Assembly (NCBI GenBank): GCA_017502975.1
Contig: JAFVTV010000004.1
Span: 1 to 61,808, forward strand
Reading direction: 5' to 3'
Length of the DNA stretch: 61,808 bases
Source of the DNA: Clostridia bacterium
Lineage (GTDB): Bacteria; Bacillota; Clostridia; Oscillospirales; CAG-272
This document shows positions 8,526 to 16,076 of the stretch, piece after piece. Under the pieces are notes generated by a model. The model saw only the letters and a list, made by a program, of their open reading frames with translations, had not been told where the DNA came from and searched no databases. The translations under genes and the position numbers were made by a program. Each line of letters opens with the position of its first letter. The first letter of the stretch is position 1.

Positions 8526-9998
8526 ATGGAAAAACAAAAGAAAAAAACAGAAAAAAAAGAGGGCGAAGCCCGCATCTCGGTTCGCCCCGGCAATTTTATC
8601 GTTCCCGGAAAGCGCGCAGATCAGTCGCGCCAAGAAGGAACGCAAGCACGTGCGCCCGAAAAGAATACGCTGCGTGAAGCCGGCAACGAGCAGGCGCGCG
8701 GCAACGTAAATGGCAAAAGACGCAACCGTCACAGGGGCAACCGACACGGCCGCGGACATTCTGCACCCAACGCGCAAAATGCCGAGCAGCGAAACGCTAA
8801 CAAAAACACCCCTGCTGCACCGCAAAAGCCTGCAGGCGAGGAGAAAAACGCAAAGCACCGTGGGGATCGCAGAGATCGCCGTCATCACAATGATAAGCAA
8901 AACCGCCATGGCGAAGTAAAACCGCCGCAGGTGCCTGCCACCCCCGCTAAGCCCGAGATCAGCGAATCCCTGCAGCGCGAGCTTGATGCGCAATTCTCTA
9001 CCCCCTCTACGCTCTCCTTCCTCTCTCCTGTTGCAATGGCAGAGAAAAAGCTGGCAGAGAGTGATGCGGTAAGCACCAAGGAATTCGAGGTGGACATTGC
9101 CACCGCAGCCTACTTGGTCGAGGATGTACCCTGCGGCTTCCCCGTGCCCGACGGCAAGGCGGTCGAGGTCATTGGCGTACGCTTCAGAGGGGCGGGCAAG
9201 GTCTACTTCTTCGCCCCCGGCGGCGAGCGCTTTCGCATTGGCGAAGCGGCGATCGTGGATACCGCACGCGGCGCGGAATACGGCGAAGTCGTCATGCTGA
9301 ACCGCAGAATGGCAGAAAAGGATATCGTACAGCCCCTGCGCTCGGTCTTGCGCCGTGCCACCAAGGAGGATACCGCGCACAATACCGAAAACCGTATCAA
9401 GGAGGCACAGGCTCTAAAGGTCTGCGCCGAAAAAATTGCAGCACACAAGCTCGATATGAATTTAGTCGATGCACAGTACACCTTTGATAACTCAAAGCTG
9501 CTCTTCTATTTCACTGCCGAGGGACGCGTGGATTTCCGTGAATTGGTGCGCGACCTTGCGGGCCTGTTCCGCACAAGGATCGAGCTCCGTCAGATCGGCA
9601 TCCGCGATGAATCGCGCCTCATTGGCGGACTTGGCATGTGTGGCAGACCCTTCTGCTGCACCACGTTCCTTTCGGATTTCGGTCAGGTATCGGTGAAAAT
9701 GGCAAAGGAGCAGGGTCTTTCTATCAACACCTCAAAGATCTCGGGCTGCTGCGGGCGCCTGATGTGCTGCCTGCGGTATGAGCACGAAAGCTATGCCGCC
9801 GAAATGGCGCTTACTCCCAAAAAGGACACCCGCGTGACAACACCCGATGGGCCCGGCACCGTGATTGAGGCAGCCCCGCTTTCGGGCATGGTAAAGGTGC
9901 GCCTTGACAGTGCACCCGAAGCGGCGCCCACCGCCTATCACCGTGACACACTTACCGCTATGGCAAAAGAAAGCCCTGAGAGCACCGAGCAGCAGTAA
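8526..9998 (+). CDS. ricT: PSP1-domain protein RicT (YaaT) with long basic N-terminal extension
   Basis: RicT/YaaT homologue. In Bacillus the RicA-RicF-RicT complex binds iron-sulfur clusters and, with RNase Y, directs maturation of some mRNAs. The protein is 490 aa against ~275 in Bacillus. Residues 1 to ~140 are a low-complexity Lys/Arg/Asn/His-rich region (runs such as KRRNRHRGNRHGRG) that looks disordered and RNA-binding. The PSP1 core follows, with conserved cysteines in GLGMCGRPFCCTTFL and SGCCGRLMCCLRYEHESY. Directly downstream of holB, as in Bacillus. No gene for RicA or RicF is in the window. The core assignment is firm; the extension's role is inferred. Confidence 0.9.
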   Translation: MEKQKKKTEKKEGEARISVRPGNFIVPGKRADQSRQEGTQARAPEKNTLREAGNEQARGNVNGKRRNRHRGNRHGRGHSAPNAQNAEQRNANKNTPAAPQKPAGEEKNAKHRGDRRDRRHHNDKQNRHGEVKPPQVPATPAKPEISESLQRELDAQFSTPSTLSFLSPVAMAEKKLAESDAVSTKEFEVDIATAAYLVEDVPCGFPVPDGKAVEVIGVRFRGAGKVYFFAPGGERFRIGEAAIVDTARGAEYGEVVMLNRRMAEKDIVQPLRSVLRRATKEDTAHNTENRIKEAQALKVCAEKIAAHKLDMNLVDAQYTFDNSKLLFYFTAEGRVDFRELVRDLAGLFRTRIELRQIGIRDESRLIGGLGMCGRPFCCTTFLSDFGQVSVKMAKEQGLSINTSKISGCCGRLMCCLRYEHESYAAEMALTPKKDTRVTTPDGPGTVIEAAPLSGMVKVRLDSAPEAAPTAYHRDTLTAMAKESPESTEQQ

Positions 9999-10073
9999 GG
10001 GCTTTGGGCATGCAAGCGTGTATAAATAAAACAGGGCTTGCAAAATTTATTCAAACTTTTTTGTCAAAAACGG

Positions 10074-10130
10074 TTGCATTTTTTAAAAAATATGATACAA
10101 TGATATCATCGTATCATCATGTGATACAAT
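10074..10130 (+). promoter_or_regulatory. Ferredoxin promoter embedded in a large palindrome
   Basis: TTGCAT (10074-10079), 16-bp spacer, TACAAT (10096-10101). The -10 box lies inside a 26-bp near-perfect palindrome at 10092-10117: outer arms ATGATAC and GTATCAT, centre ATGATATCAT, one mismatched pair. A further half-site TGATAC at 10122-10127 pairs with GTATCA at 10111-10116. The layout looks like adjacent operators for a dimeric repressor. The regulator is not identifiable here. Confidence 0.7.
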
Positions 10131-10149
10131 TTTTACGGAGGTACTTATC

Positions 10150-10320
10150 ATGGCTTACAAAATTACCGATGCTTGCATTTCCTGCGGCGCATGCCAGTCT
10201 GAATGCCCTGTTGAGGCAATCAAAGAGGGTGCTGACAAATACGAGATCGACGCCGATCTTTGCGTAGAGTGCGGCGCCTGCGAGGGTGTTTGCCCTGTTG
10301 GCGCTCCCCAGGCTGAATAA
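10150..10320 (+). CDS. 2x[4Fe-4S] ferredoxin
   Basis: Clostridial-type bacterial ferredoxin of 56 aa, a small soluble electron carrier. It begins MAYKITDACISCGAC and has two complete CxxCxxCxxxCP motifs: CISCGACQSECP (residues 9-20) and CVECGACEGVCP (38-49). This gives eight cysteines for two [4Fe-4S] clusters. GGAGG lies 8 nt upstream. It sits alone between its own palindromic promoter and a strong hairpin at 10331-10371, so it is probably a monocistronic, highly expressed unit. It interrupts the ricT-trmN6 order seen in Bacillus. Identity is firm from the motifs; its redox partners are unknown. Confidence 0.95.
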   Translation: MAYKITDACISCGACQSECPVEAIKEGADKYEIDADLCVECGACEGVCPVGAPQAE

Positions 10321-10330
10321 TCCATACGCC

Positions 10331-10371
10331 AAAAAGCGGCGCGAAGCGGAACCCCGCTTCGCGCTGCTTTT
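10331..10371 (+). terminator. Terminator after the ferredoxin gene
   Basis: AAAAGC followed by a GC-rich arm GCGCGAAGCGG pairs with CCGCTTCGCGC and GCTTTT, with a 3-4 nt loop and one bulged base. It lies 10 nt after the ferredoxin stop and ends in TTTT. Confidence 0.85.
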
Positions 10372-10398
10372 ATAATCAAGACGATAAAAAGGAGTACT

Positions 10399-11154
10399 AT
10401 GTATCACGATATTCCTCTTGCCGCCGATGAGCGCGTAGATGAGGTTAACGAAAAGCTCCGCCTCATACAAAAGAAAAACGCGCTTGCCTTTGGCACCGAT
10501 GCTTTTTTGCTCTCTGCCTTTTTGCGCCCCGCGCCGCGTGAGCGCGCTGTGGAGCTTGGCTGCGGCAACGGCATCATTTCGCTTTTAGCAGCCGCACGTG
10601 GGAGATTTTCTCACATAACAGCGATCGAAATACAGCCCGAAATGGCGGAGCTTTCTGCAAGGAACGTAGCCCTCAACGGTCTTGCCGACCGCATCACCGT
10701 ACAGCAAAACGACGTACGCTGCTTGAGTGCCGCCACACTTGGCGGCGAGGTGGGCGCCGTATTTGCCAATCCCCCTTATATGCGTACCGACTCGGGGCTG
10801 GCTTCCCCTCACAGTGCCAAGCAGACCGCGCGCCACGAAACCGACGGCGGCATTGCCGAATTTGCGGCAGCTGCCGCACGGTGCCTGAAATACGGTGGGC
10901 TTTTTTACACGGTTTACCGCCCCGATCGGCTGGAAAGCCTTTTTGCGGCACTGCACATGAATAAATTGGCGCCCAAGCGCATGATTTTCGTACACGATAA
11001 CCCAACTGCCGCTCCTTCCATGGTCTTGCTTGAAGCCAAAAAGGGTGCAGGCGAGGGGCTCATGGTGCTGCCACCTCTGTTTTTGCACGATAGCGCAGGT
11101 GACCCCGCACTTTCAGCACGGGCACAGGAGATCTACAACAACGGCATTTTTTGA
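10399..11154 (+). CDS. trmN6: tRNA1(Val) (adenine-N6)-methyltransferase-like protein (YabB)
   Basis: SAM-dependent N6-adenine methyltransferase of 251 aa. E. coli TrmN6 modifies A37 of tRNA-Val; YabB is the Firmicutes relative. The SAM-binding motif VELGCGNGIISLLAA starts at residue 51, the acidic ribose-binding residue follows in AIEIQPEMAEL, and the catalytic NPPY tetrad is at 124-127 (VFANPPYMRTD). AAAGGAG precedes the ATG. Bacillus keeps the same neighbourhood (holB, yaaT, yabA, yabB, yazA, yabC), supporting orthology. The exact tRNA target is inferred from the family. Confidence 0.88.
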   Translation: MYHDIPLAADERVDEVNEKLRLIQKKNALAFGTDAFLLSAFLRPAPRERAVELGCGNGIISLLAAARGRFSHITAIEIQPEMAELSARNVALNGLADRITVQQNDVRCLSAATLGGEVGAVFANPPYMRTDSGLASPHSAKQTARHETDGGIAEFAAAAARCLKYGGLFYTVYRPDRLESLFAALHMNKLAPKRMIFVHDNPTAAPSMVLLEAKKGAGEGLMVLPPLFLHDSAGDPALSARAQEIYNNGIF

Positions 11155-11184
11155 TACCGTTTCTCACTTTTGGTGCTTATCTCG

Positions 11185-11751
11185 CTACGCCAAGCCCGTA
11201 TATGCCACAATTCCCTCATAAATGCCTCTGGCAAACAGCTGCGGCTCCTCATTCATCAAGCGTGCGTCACGCGCGTTGGTGATAAAGCCAAGCTCAAGCA
11301 GCGTGGCGGGCATGTTGGTGCGCTTTAATACGTATAGCGAGGGGCGCGCAAACACGCCACGATTGGCAAGCCCCGTTTCGCGCTGCAATGCCGCCAAGAT
11401 ATCATTTGCAAGGGCATCTGCCACACCGCCAAGTGAAAATACAAACGCCTCACTCCCCGTGGCGGCGGAAAGCTCCGAGGCATTGGTGTGCAGGCTGATA
11501 AAATAATCCGCCCCCCAGCTGTTTGCTTCCTCTGTGCGCACACGCAGGCTGGTGGCGTTTGATGTACCCAGCTGCGTTTGCGCCGTAGGACGGGAAAGGC
11601 GCACCTCATAGTTTCCGCTTTGTCGCAGCAGCGTGGCAAGCTCCTGCCCGATGCGGTAAACGATGTTTTGCTCCCGAAGGCCGTTCCCCTCGGCACCCGC
11701 ATTGGGATTGACGGGGTTATGCCCCTGGTCGATATAAATTTTAATTGCCAT
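11185..11751 (-). CDS. N-acetylmuramoyl-L-alanine amidase (Amidase_3), no signal peptide
   Basis: Zinc amidase of 188 aa that cleaves the lactyl-peptide bond of peptidoglycan. The ATG at 11751 (MAIKIYIDQGHNPVNPNAG) has GGGTG upstream; the in-frame ATG at 11802 lacks a binding site. Expected metal ligands are His11 (DQGHN), Glu27 and His88 (SLHTNAS); catalytic Glu153 lies in LLELGFITNA. There is no signal peptide and no cell-wall-binding domain, which resembles CwlC-type mother-cell lysis enzymes or phage endolysins rather than exported autolysins. It stands alone on the minus strand between trmN6 and rsmI. Catalytic class is firm; the biological role is open. Confidence 0.88.
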   Translation of the reverse strand: MAIKIYIDQGHNPVNPNAGAEGNGLREQNIVYRIGQELATLLRQSGNYEVRLSRPTAQTQLGTSNATSLRVRTEEANSWGADYFISLHTNASELSAATGSEAFVFSLGGVADALANDILAALQRETGLANRGVFARPSLYVLKRTNMPATLLELGFITNARDARLMNEEPQLFARGIYEGIVAYTGLA

Positions 11752-11833
11752 TCGCTCACCCTTTCCAAAAGTTCTCACAATTATCTTATGCTGCAAGGGC
11801 ACGCCGTGTCACCGTGCAAGAAAGGATCGCTCC

Positions 11834-12700
11834 ATGTCAAACGAAGAAAAAAACCGCATTATAGGCGGCACCCTCTATTTGGTCGCCACGCCGATCGGCA
11901 ATCTTGCCGATCTCTCGGAGCGCGCCAAGAAAACGCTTGCCGAGGTTGACTTTATTGCGGCGGAGGATACCCGCAACACCGCAAGGCTGCTTGCCGCCTT
12001 TGGCATCTCGCGCCCCCTTGTTTCCTATCATGACCACAACCGCCGCGAGCGCGGGCCTGTAATCGTAGAGCGCTTGCTTTCGGGCGAGAGCTGCGCGCTG
12101 GTAACCGATGCAGGCACACCTGCTATCAGCGACCCCGGTGAGGATCTGGTAGCGCTTGCCGCAAAGGCGGGTGTTCCCGTTACCGCGGTTCCCGGCTGCT
12201 GCGCAGGTCTTACCGCGCTTGCGCTTTCGGGTCTTCCCACCGCGCGCTTTTGCTTTGAGGGCTTTTTGCCGCGCGAAAAAAAGGACCTTCGCCTGCGCCT
12301 TGAGGCTTTAAAAAATGAGGAACGCACTATGATCTTTCATGAAGCACCGCACCGCCTTTGCGAAACGCTGAATGCCTTTTTAACGGTTTTCGGCGAAGCC
12401 CGTGACATAGCACTTTGCCGCGAGCTGACCAAGCGAAACGAGGAGATCCTGCGCACCACTATCGGGGGCGCCATTGCCCATTACAGCGAAACCGACCCGC
12501 GCGGCGAATACGTGCTGATCGTGGCAGGCGGCGACGGAAAAGCAATAGAACAGCCCACCTCCCCCCTGCTGACGCTTTCCCCTGCCGATCATGTTGCATA
12601 TTATGAAAAGCAGGGCATGACCCGCATGAATGCCATAAAAGCGGCGGCAAAGGAGCGCGGTATGCAAAAAAATGAGCTTTACCGCATTTTACATCAATAA
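11834..12700 (+). CDS. rsmI: 16S rRNA (cytidine-1402-2'-O)-methyltransferase
   Basis: RsmI (YabC/YraL family), 288 aa, methylates the ribose of C1402 in the decoding centre of 16S rRNA. The N-terminal tetrapyrrole-methylase-like fold shows GTLYLVATPIGNLADLSERA, AEDTRNTARLL near residue 44, the SAM-binding block LVTDAGTPAISDPGEDLV near 90, and VPGCCAGLTALALSGLP near 122. The later segment FHEAPHRLCETL is characteristic of RsmI. An extended C terminus (MTRMNAIKAAAKERGMQKN) resembles the family's helical tail. Bacillus keeps yabC close to yabB, as here. Strong assignment. Confidence 0.95.
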   Translation: MSNEEKNRIIGGTLYLVATPIGNLADLSERAKKTLAEVDFIAAEDTRNTARLLAAFGISRPLVSYHDHNRRERGPVIVERLLSGESCALVTDAGTPAISDPGEDLVALAAKAGVPVTAVPGCCAGLTALALSGLPTARFCFEGFLPREKKDLRLRLEALKNEERTMIFHEAPHRLCETLNAFLTVFGEARDIALCRELTKRNEEILRTTIGGAIAHYSETDPRGEYVLIVAGGDGKAIEQPTSPLLTLSPADHVAYYEKQGMTRMNAIKAAAKERGMQKNELYRILHQ

Positions 12701-12716
12701 AATCACGAAAAACCTC

Positions 12717-12745
12717 TTGATTTTTTATACACTGTATGCTACAAT
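12717..12745 (+). promoter_or_regulatory. Candidate promoter for asd
   Basis: TTGATT (12717-12722), 17-bp spacer, TACAAT (12740-12745), followed by AAAGGAG before the ATG at 12783. Confidence 0.65.
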
Positions 12746-12782
12746 TTGTTTATTATTTTGATTTTCTCAAAGGAGATTTACC

Positions 12783-13860
12783 ATGACGAAACGTAAGGTT
12801 GGCGTAATTGGCGCCACGGGCATGGTGGGACAGCGTTTTCTCACCCTGCTTGATCATCACCCTTATTTTGAAGTAACCGCACTTGCAGCCTCTGCACGCT
12901 CTGCGGGCAAAACCTACCACGAGGCAGTGGGCGACCGCTGGAAGCTGAAGACCCCCATGCCCGCATATGCCGCCGATATGGTGGTGCATGATGCCGCTAA
13001 CATCGAGGAGATGAAGGCGCTTTGCAATATGGTATTCTGTGCCGTAGATATGAAAAAGGAAGATATCCGCGCTCTTGAGGATGCATATGCTAAGGCTGAG
13101 ATCCCCGTAGTTTCCAACAACTCCGCACACCGCTGGACGCCCGACGTACCGATGGTGATCCCGGAGATCAACGACGCACACCTCGCTGTGATCGAGGCGC
13201 AAAGAAAGCGCCTTGGCACCAAGCGCGGCTTTGTTGCCGTTAAGCCCAACTGCTCGATCCAGTCCTACGTGCCTGCCCTTACCGCTCTTTTAGAGTTTGA
13301 GCCCTACGAGGTAGTGGCTACCACCTATCAGGCGATCTCCGGTGCGGGTAAGACCTTTAAGGAATGGCCCGAAATGATCGATAACGTCATCCCCTTTATC
13401 GGTGGCGAGGAGGAAAAGAGCGAGCAGGAGCCCCCTGCGCGTTTGGGGTGAGGTAAAGAACGGTGAGATCGTGAAACGCGAGGGCATCACCATTACCACC
13501 CAGTGCATTCGCGTACCTGTAACCGACGGTCACACCGCCGCCGTGTTTGTAAAATTCCGCAAAAAGCCCACCAAGGAGCAAATTCTTGCCGCTTGGAAAA
13601 ACTTTAAGGGCAAGCCCCAGGAGCTGCAGCTCCCCCACGCGCCCGAGCAGTTTATCACCTACTTTGAGGAGGATAACCGTCCCCAAGCCGCGCTTGATCG
13701 CGACATCTACGGTGGCATGGGCGTAACTGTGGGCAGACTGCGTGAGGACAGCGTTTACGACTACAAGTTTGTAGGCCTTTCTCACAACACCCTGCGCGGT
13801 GCCGCAGGCGGTGCGGTTCTCATCGCAGAGCTTCTGCACAGAGAAGGTTATTTTGACTGA
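12783..13860 (+). pseudogene. asd: Aspartate-semialdehyde dehydrogenase, interrupted by a +1 frameshift
   Basis: Asd makes aspartate-4-semialdehyde from aspartyl phosphate for lysine, diaminopimelate, threonine and methionine synthesis. Frame 1 (12783-13451) begins MTKRKVGVIGATGMVGQRF (Rossmann loop), has catalytic Cys in VKPNCSIQSYVPAL, and breaks after GGEEEKSEQEP. The remainder, from LRVWGEVKNGEIVKREG to LLHREGYFD, continues in the next frame to 13860. The break is at a run of five C (13431-13435). With four C the frame reads EEKSEQEPLRVWGEVK, as in the archaeal/fungal-type Asd family, and the product is 358 aa, normal length. Every other part is intact and the gene has its own promoter. 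A sequencing or assembly error is the simplest explanation; a real mutation or slippage site is possible. Confidence 0.9.
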
Positions 13861-13879
13861 TCGATGAAACGAGAAAGAT

Positions 13880-13985
13880 AAAGAGGAAGGGGAACCCTTT
13901 TGCAAAAGGGCTCCCCTTCCTCTTTGCTTTTCGCATCCGCGAAAAGCAAATTCACCTACTCCTGCCAAAACCTTTGGAAAAAATT
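13880..13985 (-). repeat. Modular interspersed repeat, copy 1 (also asd terminator hairpin)
   Basis: Three blocks, read on the minus strand: a conserved arm (CCAAAGGTTTTGGCAGGAG then TAGGTGAATTTG), a short palindrome GCTTTTCGC/GCGAAAAGC (13926-13947), and a 46-nt hairpin (13880-13925) built from AAAGAGGAAGGGGA with TCCCCTTCCTCTTT around CCCTTTT-GC-AAAAGGG. The hairpin lies 20 nt after asd and would act as a terminator in either direction. Related copies lie at 15355-15412 and 15503-15600. Confidence 0.8.
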
Positions 13986-14095
13986 TTATTATATCCGCAA
14001 TGCTGTGCGCACAGGCGCCCCTGCCATGTCATCTAACACCTTTCTCCCTGTTCGCGCCTTCCGCTATAGAGAGAGGCCCTCCCTGCTCACAGCAA

Positions 14096-14821
14096 TTATT
14101 TTTTGGTTTTTTTCGCTTTCTGACTACCGCCACTGCCACTGCCACAATCGCAATCGCAACAATCGCAGCTGTCACCGCAATCACAGTCACAGCCATCACC
14201 CGCGACACAGGCAATGGCAATCAACACAGCAATGCCCACCAACAAAAATGCACCGTAGCTGCCGAGCGAAATATCGCGCAGAATGCTGTACTCCTCCTCG
14301 TCTATGGCGAGATGATACGCAAACGTATAAAAGCTTGCCACAACCAAGGAAAAAAGTGAAAATGCATAGAATTCTGCACCCCGATTTACCCAAAACACGA
14401 TCGAAGCCACAATCAACGCGATTTCAAGAAATATTACGACCGTAACGATGAATTGTTTTTTCTCTTCGAACAGTACAAGTAAAATACCGGTCACAAGTAA
14501 GATAGCAAGCGGCAAAGCAAGAGCTGGCAAAAGATCCTCAAGTGCGGAGGGCACGATCGTCATGGTGTAATATGCCGAGGCACAAATGCCCATGCCCGCC
14601 GTGTTCAGCAAAAAGCTGATCAAATAGAAGATCTTTCTCTTTTCACCCTGCAAGTGAAACGGAATAGCGAGCAGCATCAACAAACCGCCCATGGGCAAAC
14701 CATGCCATTTAGAAAACCAATCCTGCCCCAAATAGCAGCAGACTGTAAACACAAGCAACGCCACTACCGAAAGCAAAAACACAACTACTACCTTTACGCG
14801 AGCGTTGATCTGATCAATCAT
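14096..14821 (-). CDS. Multi-pass membrane protein with Cys-Asp-rich C-terminal tail
   Basis: Family not recognised; 241 aa. The ATG at 14821 (MIDQINARVKVVVV) follows AGAGGTGAG. About six to seven hydrophobic helices fill residues ~10-205, for example VVVVFLLSVVALLVFTVCCY and YGAFLLVGIAVLIAIACVAG. From residue 209 the protein becomes a compact tail with eight cysteines and alternating aspartates (GCDCDCGDSCDCCDCDCG), then a Gly/Ser linker and a Lys-rich end (QKAKKTKK). The tail could bind metal ions, and its dense cysteines favour a cytoplasmic location, but neither is shown. It has its own promoter (14842-14870) and no operon partner. Confidence 0.75.
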   Translation of the reverse strand: MIDQINARVKVVVVFLLSVVALLVFTVCCYLGQDWFSKWHGLPMGGLLMLLAIPFHLQGEKRKIFYLISFLLNTAGMGICASAYYTMTIVPSALEDLLPALALPLAILLVTGILLVLFEEKKQFIVTVVIFLEIALIVASIVFWVNRGAEFYAFSLFSLVVASFYTFAYHLAIDEEEYSILRDISLGSYGAFLLVGIAVLIAIACVAGDGCDCDCGDSCDCCDCDCGSGSGGSQKAKKTKK

Positions 14822-14841
14822 GTATCTCACCTCTTATCACT

Positions 14842-14870
14842 ATCATATCATATTTGTAAAGAGGAGTCAA
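14842..14870 (-). promoter_or_regulatory. Promoter of the Cys-tail membrane protein, with a dyad over the -35
   Basis: Minus strand: TTGACT (14870-14865), 17-bp spacer, TATGAT (14847-14842). The -35 is one arm of a perfect palindrome AGTCAA-G-TTGACT at 14865-14877, a possible operator. Confidence 0.65.
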
Positions 14871-15001
14871 GTTGACTGTGCTTTTAAGGAAAGCCAAAAG
14901 GCCTTCTAACGGAAGTGTAATCGCCATATTCACACAATACTGTATATCGTTCACATATTATACATTTTTTGAGAATTTTTATTACACTTAACCAAGGTCT
15001 A

Positions 15002-15030
15002 TTGACAACAGGTGTGTTTTGTGATAGTAT
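15002..15030 (+). promoter_or_regulatory. Sigma-A promoter for the small membrane protein at 15077
   Basis: TTGACA (15002-15007), 17-bp spacer, TAGTAT (15025-15030). Predicted start near 15037 gives a ~40-nt leader with AAAGGAG before the ATG. Confidence 0.8.
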
Positions 15031-15076
15031 AAATATGCATAACACACTTATGCAACATCTAGTAAAGGAGACCATT

Positions 15077-15313
15077 ATGAAAACCGCTGCAAAAGTATTC
15101 ATCATCATCGGCATGATCTGCCAATTCTACCTCGTTGTACCGTTGATCATAGGTATATTGGCACTGAAAAAGCTTAACACCGCAACAAAGAAGTCCGAAC
15201 TGACCGGCATGGCGATCGCAACCTTAATTTTGTGCAACGTTATCGCTGGCGTTCTTATGCTTTGCATGAAGGATCAGGATCTTGTTCCTGCTACATCTGA
15301 TTCTAATGTATAA
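15077..15313 (+). CDS. Small two-helix membrane protein
   Basis: Unrecognised small protein of 78 aa. The start at 15077 (MKTAAKVFIIIGMICQF) is chosen for AAAGGAG 8 nt upstream. There are two membrane helices, roughly residues 6-28 (VFIIIGMICQFYLVVPLIIG) and 43-63 (LTGMAIATLILCNVIAGVLM), joined by a basic loop LKKLNTATKKSELT, which suggests the loop is cytoplasmic. The acidic tail is CMKDQDLVPATSDSNV. It resembles short DUF4190-like or TM2-like proteins only in layout. A good promoter and a clear terminator make it a self-contained monocistronic unit, which supports its being real. Confidence 0.75.
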   Translation: MKTAAKVFIIIGMICQFYLVVPLIIGILALKKLNTATKKSELTGMAIATLILCNVIAGVLMLCMKDQDLVPATSDSNV

Positions 15314-15317
15314 TCAC

Positions 15318-15345
15318 AAAAACCGCAGCACATGCTGCGGTTTTT
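15318..15345 (+). terminator. Terminator of the small membrane protein gene
   Basis: AAAAACCGCAGCA pairs with TGCTGCGGTTTTT around a 2-nt loop and ends in TTTTTT. Starts 5 nt after the stop. Confidence 0.92.
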
Positions 15346-15354
15346 TATATTCTT

Positions 15355-15412
15355 GCTTTTCGCATGCGCGAAAAGCAAATTCACCTACTCCTGCCAAAAT
15401 CTTTGGATAAAA
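15355..15412 (-). repeat. Modular interspersed repeat, copy 2 (arm and short palindrome only)
   Basis: Same first two blocks as the 13880-13985 copy: GCTTTTCGC-ATGC-GCGAAAAGC, then AAATTCACCTACTCCTGCC and AAAATCTTTGG, nearly identical over ~55 bp. The G-rich hairpin block is missing; the neighbouring gene's own terminator stands in its place. It faces copy 3 (15503-15600), and the facing arms form imperfect ~37-bp terminal inverted repeats around ~90 bp. Confidence 0.8.
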
Positions 15413-15502
15413 GGATAAATCTGACCACTGTACAATGCGCATTGTAGGGGCGATTTATGAATCGCCACTATGATGATATTTTACACCCACTCCCACCGCA
15501 TC

Positions 15503-15600
15503 TTTTGAGAAAGTTTTCGGCAGAGGGATGTGAATTTGTTTGCCTATAGGCAAACAAAGAGCAGGGGGACCCCATTTTTCAAAAGGGGGTCCCCCTGCTC
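15503..15600 (+). repeat. Modular interspersed repeat, copy 3 (also NUDIX terminator hairpin)
   Basis: Plus-strand copy: arm TTTTGAGAAAGTTTTCGGC then AGAGGGATGTGAA, a perfect 24-bp palindrome at 15535-15558 (TTTGTTTGCC-TATA-GGCAAACAAA), and a 42-nt hairpin at 15559-15600 (GAGCAGGGGGACCCC with GGGGTCCCCCTGCTC). The palindrome sequence differs from copies 1 and 2 while its symmetry is kept. The hairpin ends 10 nt from the NUDIX stop codon and would terminate that minus-strand gene. Confidence 0.8.
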
Positions 15601-15610
15601 TCTTATTTTC

Positions 15611-16036
15611 TCATTTAATTTCAAAAGAAAGATGCTGCATGCGCTCCATGGCGGCACGAAATACTGTTTTATCGTTTTCGTGCGTAAGGCAGTTTTCCGC
15701 CTTCTCAAGCGGCACCCACTCGACCTCAGCGATCTCGCCCTCTCTTGCCTTAATGCTTTCCTCGGTCGTAAAGGCGAGAAAATACACAACCTCTTTCATC
15801 ACGCCCGGCGAGGGACTATACTTAACGGTAGCACGGAAATCCGAAATAATCGCTATACGGGAAGAGGTTTCCTCCATCACCTCGCGCAGAGCGGTTGCAT
15901 ATTCGCTTTCTCCCTGTTCCATATGTCCCTTAGGGAAGGAGCGACTTCCGCCCGCCTTATGGCGTATCATGAGTATATAATAATTGTCTTTTTCGCGGCG
16001 CACCACAAGTGCGCCGCAAGATTTTTCCCAATTCAT
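15611..16036 (-). CDS. NUDIX hydrolase, diadenosine-tetraphosphatase-like
   Basis: NUDIX-family pyrophosphohydrolase of 141 aa. The ATG at 16036 (MNWEKSCGALVVRREKDNYY) follows GGGAGG. The Nudix box is complete: GHMEQGE-SEYATAL-REVMEET, matching Gx5Ex7REUxEE. The opening SCGALVVRR and FPKGHMEQGES are typical of bis(5'-nucleosyl)-tetraphosphatase relatives that clear Ap4A-like molecules or 5'-cap nucleotides; the substrate is inferred. It lies 40 nt after infB on the same strand, where many Firmicutes have rbfA, and is followed by the hairpin of repeat copy 3. Probably the last gene of the nusA-infB operon. Confidence 0.88.
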   Translation of the reverse strand: MNWEKSCGALVVRREKDNYYILMIRHKAGGSRSFPKGHMEQGESEYATALREVMEETSSRIAIISDFRATVKYSPSPGVMKEVVYFLAFTTEESIKAREGEIAEVEWVPLEKAENCLTHENDKTVFRAAMERMQHLSFEIK

Positions 16037-16076
16037 CTGAAACCTCCCTGTGGATCGAAATCGGCGTGAGCTTATC

